15,949 nucleotides of DNA from Dehalococcoidia bacterium (GTDB lineage Bacteria > Chloroflexota > Dehalococcoidia > Lucifugimonadales > Australimonadaceae). This document shows positions 12,460 through 15,949 of the stretch, in pieces. How positions within the stretch are numbered: the stretch's first letter is position 1; the number at the start of each line of letters is the position of its first letter. The stretch lies in assembly GCA_021296055.1 (NCBI GenBank), contig JAGWBE010000020.1:1-15949 (forward strand). The letters are read 5' to 3'. The notes under the pieces were generated by a model. It was not told the origin of the DNA. It saw nothing but the letters and a program-made list of their open reading frames with translations, and searched no databases. The position numbers and the translations under genes are program-made.

Positions 12460-12535
12460 GAGGGGCGGCAGCCCCTCGGCACTCCCCGCGCTCGACCCGG
12501 TGGAGGGAGGATGCGCGCATGCGTCTGGACGTGGG
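12460..12535 (+). repeat. 76-nt direct repeat, copy B
   Basis: Same beginning (GAGGGGCGGCAGCCCCTCGG) and same ATGCGCGCATGCG block (12511-12523) as copy A; differences are single bases such as GCACTCC for GCGCTCC and GACCCGG for GATTCGG. Further downstream both copies share a diverged GCGCTTCGGCGCT segment, so the original duplicated unit was longer. Confidence 0.8.
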
Positions 12536-12585
12536 ATTGGCCGTGCGCTTCGGCGCTTCGGGCGGGCGGATGGGGCGGGGCGGCG

Positions 12586-12591
12586 TATAAT
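12586..12591 (+). promoter_or_regulatory. Consensus -10 box for the VOC-MFS-purM genes
   Basis: TATAAT in an otherwise G/C-only stretch, 42 nt before the ATG at 12634. The -35 region is a poor match. Immediately downstream lies a perfect hairpin (arms GCACCCGC at 12595-12602 and GCGGGTGC at 12611-12618) that ends one base before the ribosome site at 12620-12628; whether it is fully in the transcript depends on the start point near 12598. Confidence 0.5.
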
Positions 12592-12633
12592 CGGGCACCC
12601 GCTGTGGTTCGCGGGTGCGGGAGGAGGAGCGTT

Positions 12634-13488
12634 ATGGCCACCGAAACGCAGGCGTTTGACCGAACGGCGCAAGACCTGGGCAACATCCTGATGCTGGAAC
12701 ACGTGAACGTGTGCGTTCCCGATCAGCAGCAGGCGGTCGCCTTCTACATCGCGGGGATGGGCTTCACGCGCGACCCGTACATCAGCGTGGGGCTGGACAA
12801 CATCTGGGTGAACATTGGCCGGCAGCAGATCCATACGCCGACGCGCCCGCACGGCCAGCGCCTGCGCGGGCGCATCCACGTAACAGTGCCCAACCTGGCG
12901 GGCCTGCGTCAGCGCTTGGCCGCGGTCGCGCCGCACCTGGCGGGGACGGCATTCGGCTGGGAGGACATGAACGGGGCGGTGGAGGCGACGTGCCCGTGGG
13001 GCAATCGGTTCGTGTGCCGCGAACCGCAGACGGGAGGCGCGGCGCTGGGGATATCGTGCGTGGAGTTGGACGCTCCGCGCGGGAACGCGGAGGGGATCGC
13101 GCGGTTCTATCAGCAGGTGATGTATGCGTTCGCCACGGCGGAGGACGGCGCGGCGGTGGTGAGCGTGGGGGAGGGGCAGACGCTGCGGTTCACGGAGCGA
13201 GACAACGCGCCGCCCTACGACGGTCACCACATCGCTATCTACGTGGCGAACTTCTCGCGCCCGCACGCTGCTTTGGAGCGGCACGGAGTGATCACGGAGG
13301 AGTCGAACGAGCACCAGTATCGATTCGTCAACATCTTCGACCCGGCGTCGGGGGAGACGTTGTTCGAGTTGGAGCACGAGGTGCGCAGCGCGACGCATCC
13401 GATGTTCATGCGGGAGTTGGTGAACCGCGACGCGGCGGTCACTCAGGCGACCTACGCCCGAGGCGGGGAAGCGCTGCGGGTGGGCTAG
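12634..13488 (+). CDS. VOC superfamily protein, two tandem domains
   Basis: A 284-residue protein of the vicinal oxygen chelate (glyoxalase / extradiol dioxygenase / bleomycin-resistance) superfamily. Start is ATG 12634 with a strong GGAGGAGG at 12620-12628. The first module (about 18-130) opens LEHVNVCVPDQQQAVAFYIAG with candidate ligand His23 and includes RIHVTVPN (80-87). The second (about 137-250) has DGHHIAIYV with His198/His199 and ends ETLFELEHEV with Glu246 or Glu248, the usual place of the last metal ligand. Metal and substrate are not decidable from sequence; small-molecule lyase, dioxygenase or binding roles all remain open. The MFS gene begins 3 nt after its stop, so the two probably act on one compound. 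Confidence 0.85.
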   Translation: MATETQAFDRTAQDLGNILMLEHVNVCVPDQQQAVAFYIAGMGFTRDPYISVGLDNIWVNIGRQQIHTPTRPHGQRLRGRIHVTVPNLAGLRQRLAAVAPHLAGTAFGWEDMNGAVEATCPWGNRFVCREPQTGGAALGISCVELDAPRGNAEGIARFYQQVMYAFATAEDGAAVVSVGEGQTLRFTERDNAPPYDGHHIAIYVANFSRPHAALERHGVITEESNEHQYRFVNIFDPASGETLFELEHEVRSATHPMFMRELVNRDAAVTQATYARGGEALRVG

Positions 13489-13491
13489 CGC

Positions 13492-14727
13492 TTGGCCGCC
13501 GTCTCGAACGCACTAGGCTCAGTCCGGGGGTTGGGCAAGCGGCAGTTGACGCTGCTCGGCTCCGTCACGGGCGGCCACGCGGTCATTCACTGGCACCAGC
13601 AGCTCTTCCCGCTCATCATCCCGCAGGTGAAGGCGGGGCTCGGGCTGACGGACGTGGAGGTGGGGTACTTCTCGGCGGCGCGCCAGGCGGCGGTGGGGGC
13701 GGCGAATCTGCCGTCGGGCATCATCGCGGACGCTTGGTACAGCCGCCGCGCGGTGATGCTGGCGGCGGCGTTGACCTTCATGGCCATCGCCTACTTCCTG
13801 GTTGGGATTGCGCCGAGCCTGATATGGGCGCTGCCCGGCGCGATGCTCGTCGGCTTGGGCACGGCGACATGGCACCCGCCGGCGATGGCGTCGCTCTCGA
13901 CGCGATTCCCGGGGCGCCGGGCGACGGTGTTGGCGATGCACGGGATGGGGGCGACGTTCAGCGACACGCTCACGCCCATTGCGTTCGGCGGATTGCTGGT
14001 GCTCTTCAACTGGCGGGGCGTGCTTCAGATGCAGATGATTCCGGCGCTGCTGGCCGCGCTCATCGTGTGGCGGGCGCTCGCGGGGCAGTTCAAGGATGCG
14101 CCTGCGGCGCCGCAAGGGGGACGGTTCCGCGACGTGGGAATGCTGCTGCGCAACCCGGTGTTCGCGGGCGTGTCGTTCGCGCAGGGGCTGATGGCGATGT
14201 CGCGGAACGTGATCCTGACGTTTCTGCCGCTCTATATCCAGGTCGATCTGGGGTACAACGCGTTCGAGCTGGGGCTTTACATAGCGCTGCTGCATGGGAT
14301 GGGCATCATCTCGCAGCCGATTCTGGGCATCGTGGCGGACAGGTTCGGGCGCAAGCGGGTGCTCGTGCCGTCGTACCTCGCGGTTGGCGTGATGTATCTG
14401 CTGCTGGTGGCGGCGGCGCCGGGCTGGCAGCTGGTGCTGCTGATGCTGGCGCTCGGAGTGCTGTTCTACACGCTGACGAATGTGACGACGGCGGCGGTGC
14501 TGGACGTGGCCGGGGCGGGCGTGCAGGCGTCGAGCATGGGGTTGATGTCGGTGTTCACGCAGCTCATCGCGCTGCCCGCGCTAATCGCAGGCGGGTGGCT
14601 GGCCGAGCAGATGGGCTACGGCAGCACCTTCATCATGTCGGGCGCGTTTATGTTCGCCGGGGCGCTATTGATGCTGCCGCTGCGGATGTATCAGGGCTCG
14701 CACAAGACGGCCCGCTTCGGCGGGTGA
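13492..14727 (+). CDS. Major facilitator superfamily transporter
   Basis: A 411-residue polytopic membrane protein with about 12 hydrophobic segments in two halves separated by a central loop (about 196-215: RALAGQFKDAPAAPQGGRFR). Motif A loops appear in both halves: GIIADAWYSRR (76-86) and GIVADRFGRKR (279-289). The first segment carries an unusual pair of His around HAVIHWHQQLFP (29-40), reminiscent of fosmidomycin-resistance-type transporters. Substrate is unknown. Start is TTG 13492, only 3 nt after the VOC stop, with no good ribosome site; coupling is likely. An in-frame TTG at codon 14 is an alternative start. Exporter or importer cannot be judged. Confidence 0.88.
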   Translation: MAAVSNALGSVRGLGKRQLTLLGSVTGGHAVIHWHQQLFPLIIPQVKAGLGLTDVEVGYFSAARQAAVGAANLPSGIIADAWYSRRAVMLAAALTFMAIAYFLVGIAPSLIWALPGAMLVGLGTATWHPPAMASLSTRFPGRRATVLAMHGMGATFSDTLTPIAFGGLLVLFNWRGVLQMQMIPALLAALIVWRALAGQFKDAPAAPQGGRFRDVGMLLRNPVFAGVSFAQGLMAMSRNVILTFLPLYIQVDLGYNAFELGLYIALLHGMGIISQPILGIVADRFGRKRVLVPSYLAVGVMYLLLVAAAPGWQLVLLMLALGVLFYTLTNVTTAAVLDVAGAGVQASSMGLMSVFTQLIALPALIAGGWLAEQMGYGSTFIMSGAFMFAGALLMLPLRMYQGSHKTARFGG

Positions 14728-14752
14728 GCCGCGCCCTGCTATCCTCGGCGCT

Positions 14753-15856
14753 ATGGAAGAGAAGCAGCGCGCGGGCTTGACCTACGCAGCCGCCGGCGTT
14801 GACGACGACGCAGCCGCCGAGGCGCTCGAGGGGCTGCTGCGTCAGTTGCGCGCAACGCTCGACCTGCCCCGGGGCGCGGGCGCGCCGCTCTCCGGCGGTG
14901 GATTCTTCGCGTCGGTGCTCCACTTGACGGACGCGCTCAAACTCGCCGTTTCCACGGACGGCGTGGGCAGCAAGGCGGCGGTGGCCCAAGCCGCCCATCG
15001 CTACGAGCCGATCGGTTGGGACTGCGTGGCGGTGAACGTGAACGACGTACTGTGCGTCGGCGCGCGCCCCGTGGCGCTGCTGGACTACATCAGCCTCCAG
15101 GAGCCGCGCGCCGACCTGCTGGAGGCGCTGGGGAAGGGTATGGCGGAGGCGGCGGAGCGGGCGGGCGTCGCCATCGTGGGCGGCGAACTGTCGCAACATC
15201 CCGACACGCTGACCGGCCCGCGGCCGGGCTATGCATTCGACATCGCGGGAACCGCGTTGGGGGTCATAGAGGGGCGTGAACCTATCGACGGTTCCGCCGT
15301 GCGCCCGGGCGACGTCATCATCGGCATGTCCAGCGACGGCATCCACGCCAACGGGCTGACGCTGGCGCGGCGCGTCCTGTTGCCCGGCGGTAAGGGCGTC
15401 GACCGCCCGCTGCCGCAGTGCGGCGGGACAGTGGGCGACGAACTGCTGCGCCCGACGCATGTCTACGTCCCCGAAGTGCTGGCGCTGCTGGATGCGGGCG
15501 TGCCCGTCCACGGGTTGGCGCACATCAGCGGCGGCGGCCTGCTGAACCTGGCGCGGCTCAACGCTGAGGCGGGCTATCGCGTGGAGGCGTTGCCGCCCGC
15601 GCCGCCGGTGTTCGAAGTGATTCGCGAGGAAGGGGACGTAGAGGTGACGGAGATGTTCCGCGTCTTCAATATGGGCGTCGGATTCTGCGCCGTCGCGCCG
15701 CGAGAGGCGGCGGACGACGCGCTGGCGGCGCTGCGGAGCGCGGGGGGAGAGGCGCAGGTCATCGGCGTGGTCGTCGACGGGCCGCGCCGCGTGGAGGTGG
15801 AGCCGTATCACCTGGTGGGGGAGGGTGGGCGGTTCGCCGAGCGGAGAAGGCGTTAG
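14753..15856 (+). CDS. purM: Phosphoribosylformylglycinamidine cyclo-ligase (AIR synthase)
   Basis: ATP-dependent closure of the imidazole ring in purine synthesis. 367 residues, slightly longer than the usual 340-350. Start is ATG 14753, 25 nt after the MFS stop, without a clear ribosome site. Family features: LTYAAAGVDDDA (9-20, consensus YxxAGVDxxA), STDGVGSK (67-74), VNDVLCVGARPVALLDY (96-112), GDVIIGMSSDGIHANG (186-201), GDELLRPTHVYV (228-239) and HISGGGL (257-263). The usual GGETAEMPG is GGELSQHPD (143-151), so the E-M-P-G part is changed although GGE is kept. It may be co-transcribed with the MFS gene, but no other purine gene is in the window. Confidence 0.92.
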   Translation: MEEKQRAGLTYAAAGVDDDAAAEALEGLLRQLRATLDLPRGAGAPLSGGGFFASVLHLTDALKLAVSTDGVGSKAAVAQAAHRYEPIGWDCVAVNVNDVLCVGARPVALLDYISLQEPRADLLEALGKGMAEAAERAGVAIVGGELSQHPDTLTGPRPGYAFDIAGTALGVIEGREPIDGSAVRPGDVIIGMSSDGIHANGLTLARRVLLPGGKGVDRPLPQCGGTVGDELLRPTHVYVPEVLALLDAGVPVHGLAHISGGGLLNLARLNAEAGYRVEALPPAPPVFEVIREEGDVEVTEMFRVFNMGVGFCAVAPREAADDALAALRSAGGEAQVIGVVVDGPRRVEVEPYHLVGEGGRFAERRRR

Positions 15857-15884
15857 GGCCAGGGGGTAGGTCCCTGCCTTGCCA

Positions 15885-15949
15885 GAATCGAAGCGAGATT
15901 CAGTGGGTTCACAAACGAAGTGCAACACCAGCATAGGGTGTTGCGATGG
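15885..15949 (+). repeat. Inverted-repeat segment at the right edge, possible mobile-element end
   Basis: After purM the sequence contains GAATC (15885-15889) and GATTC (15897-15901) arms, then a perfect hairpin GCAACACC (15922-15929), 7-nt loop, GGTGTTGC (15937-15944). Read on the minus strand, GGTGTTGCACTTCGTTTGTG resembles the terminal repeats of some IS30-family elements. The window ends here, so no transposase can be checked. As a hairpin without a T-tract it is not a convincing terminator of purM. Confidence 0.35.

Larger units (their letters stand above)
12110..12633. other. Intergenic repeat region between divergent operons
   Basis: A 524-nt gap between the minus-strand sugar operon and the plus-strand VOC gene. 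It contains the duplicated 76-nt unit, three copies of the ATGCGCGCA-type 25-nt motif, several perfect hairpins (12132-12148, 12239-12262, 12432-12450, 12595-12618) and overlapping hairpins at 12351-12380. The frame on the plus strand that runs from 12175 into the VOC gene has no ribosome site before 12620 and is probably not used. Confidence 0.6.

Noticed and set aside
12221..12535. CRISPR array
   Set aside because: Only two long copies with degenerate partial units, units of 76 nt and a spacer full of its own hairpins; no cas genes.
12711..14780. 689-codon plus-strand open frame
   Set aside because: Shifted-frame reading of the VOC and MFS genes, rich in R, G and A; both real genes have recognisable motifs.
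15922..15944. Terminator of purM
   Set aside because: Perfect hairpin, but the sequence that follows within the window has no T-tract.

Overview
High-GC bacterial chromosome window, mostly housekeeping and metabolic genes. The order pnp-rpsO, the dapB-asd-dapA lysine genes, a TreT-type trehalose synthase and numerous SDR / VOC / alpha-beta hydrolase enzymes fit a Chloroflexota genome (Dehalococcoidia / SAR202-like). That assignment is an inference from gene content and composition; no rRNA or other phylogenetic marker was tested. There are no tRNA or rRNA genes, no CRISPR array and no complete insertion sequence.

Layout. (1) 1-857, minus strand: rpsO followed by pnp, which runs off the left edge. 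(2) 1014-2994, plus strand: an alpha/beta-hydrolase-fold protein of the meta-cleavage-hydrolase type with all three catalytic triad positions replaced, an SDR oxidoreductase, and a 41-residue single-pass membrane protein. (3) 2991-8154, minus strand: a lysine/diaminopimelate cluster read dapB, asd, a 66-residue unknown, a ribbon-helix-helix antitoxin with a PIN toxin, comF, dapA, and an endonuclease/exonuclease/phosphatase-family protein. The toxin-antitoxin pair is visibly AT-richer than its neighbours and separates asd from dapA. (4) 8155-8567: a noncoding stretch holding a near-consensus extended -10 promoter aimed at dapB, a ladder of 15-nt repeats resembling an IS21-family end, three copies of a 24-nt REP-like motif, and a 33-codon leader ORF with a strong ribosome site that ends 10 nt before dapB. 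(5) 8568-12109, minus strand: a three-gene sugar operon made of a degenerate TreT-like glycosyltransferase paralogue, an intact TreT-type trehalose synthase, and a ROK-family sugar kinase that lacks the zinc-binding cysteines of its family. (6) 12110-12633: a noncoding repeat region with a 76-nt duplication and several perfect hairpins. (7) 12634-15856, plus strand: a two-domain VOC protein, an MFS transporter and purM. The right edge carries a short inverted-repeat segment that may be a mobile-element end.

How the genes fit together. DapA, DapB and Asd supply diaminopimelate and lysine. TreT joins a nucleotide-sugar glucose to glucose to make trehalose, and the adjacent ROK kinase would phosphorylate free glucose, so that operon probably balances trehalose and glucose pools. 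The most interesting pattern is repeated loss of catalytic residues in well-preserved open frames: the hydrolase (Ala/Ser/Phe in place of Ser/Asp/His) and the first glycosyltransferase (donor-phosphate Arg/Lys and the first Glu of the EX7E motif replaced). The latter sits one base from an intact paralogue, which suggests a catalytic plus non-catalytic enzyme pair.
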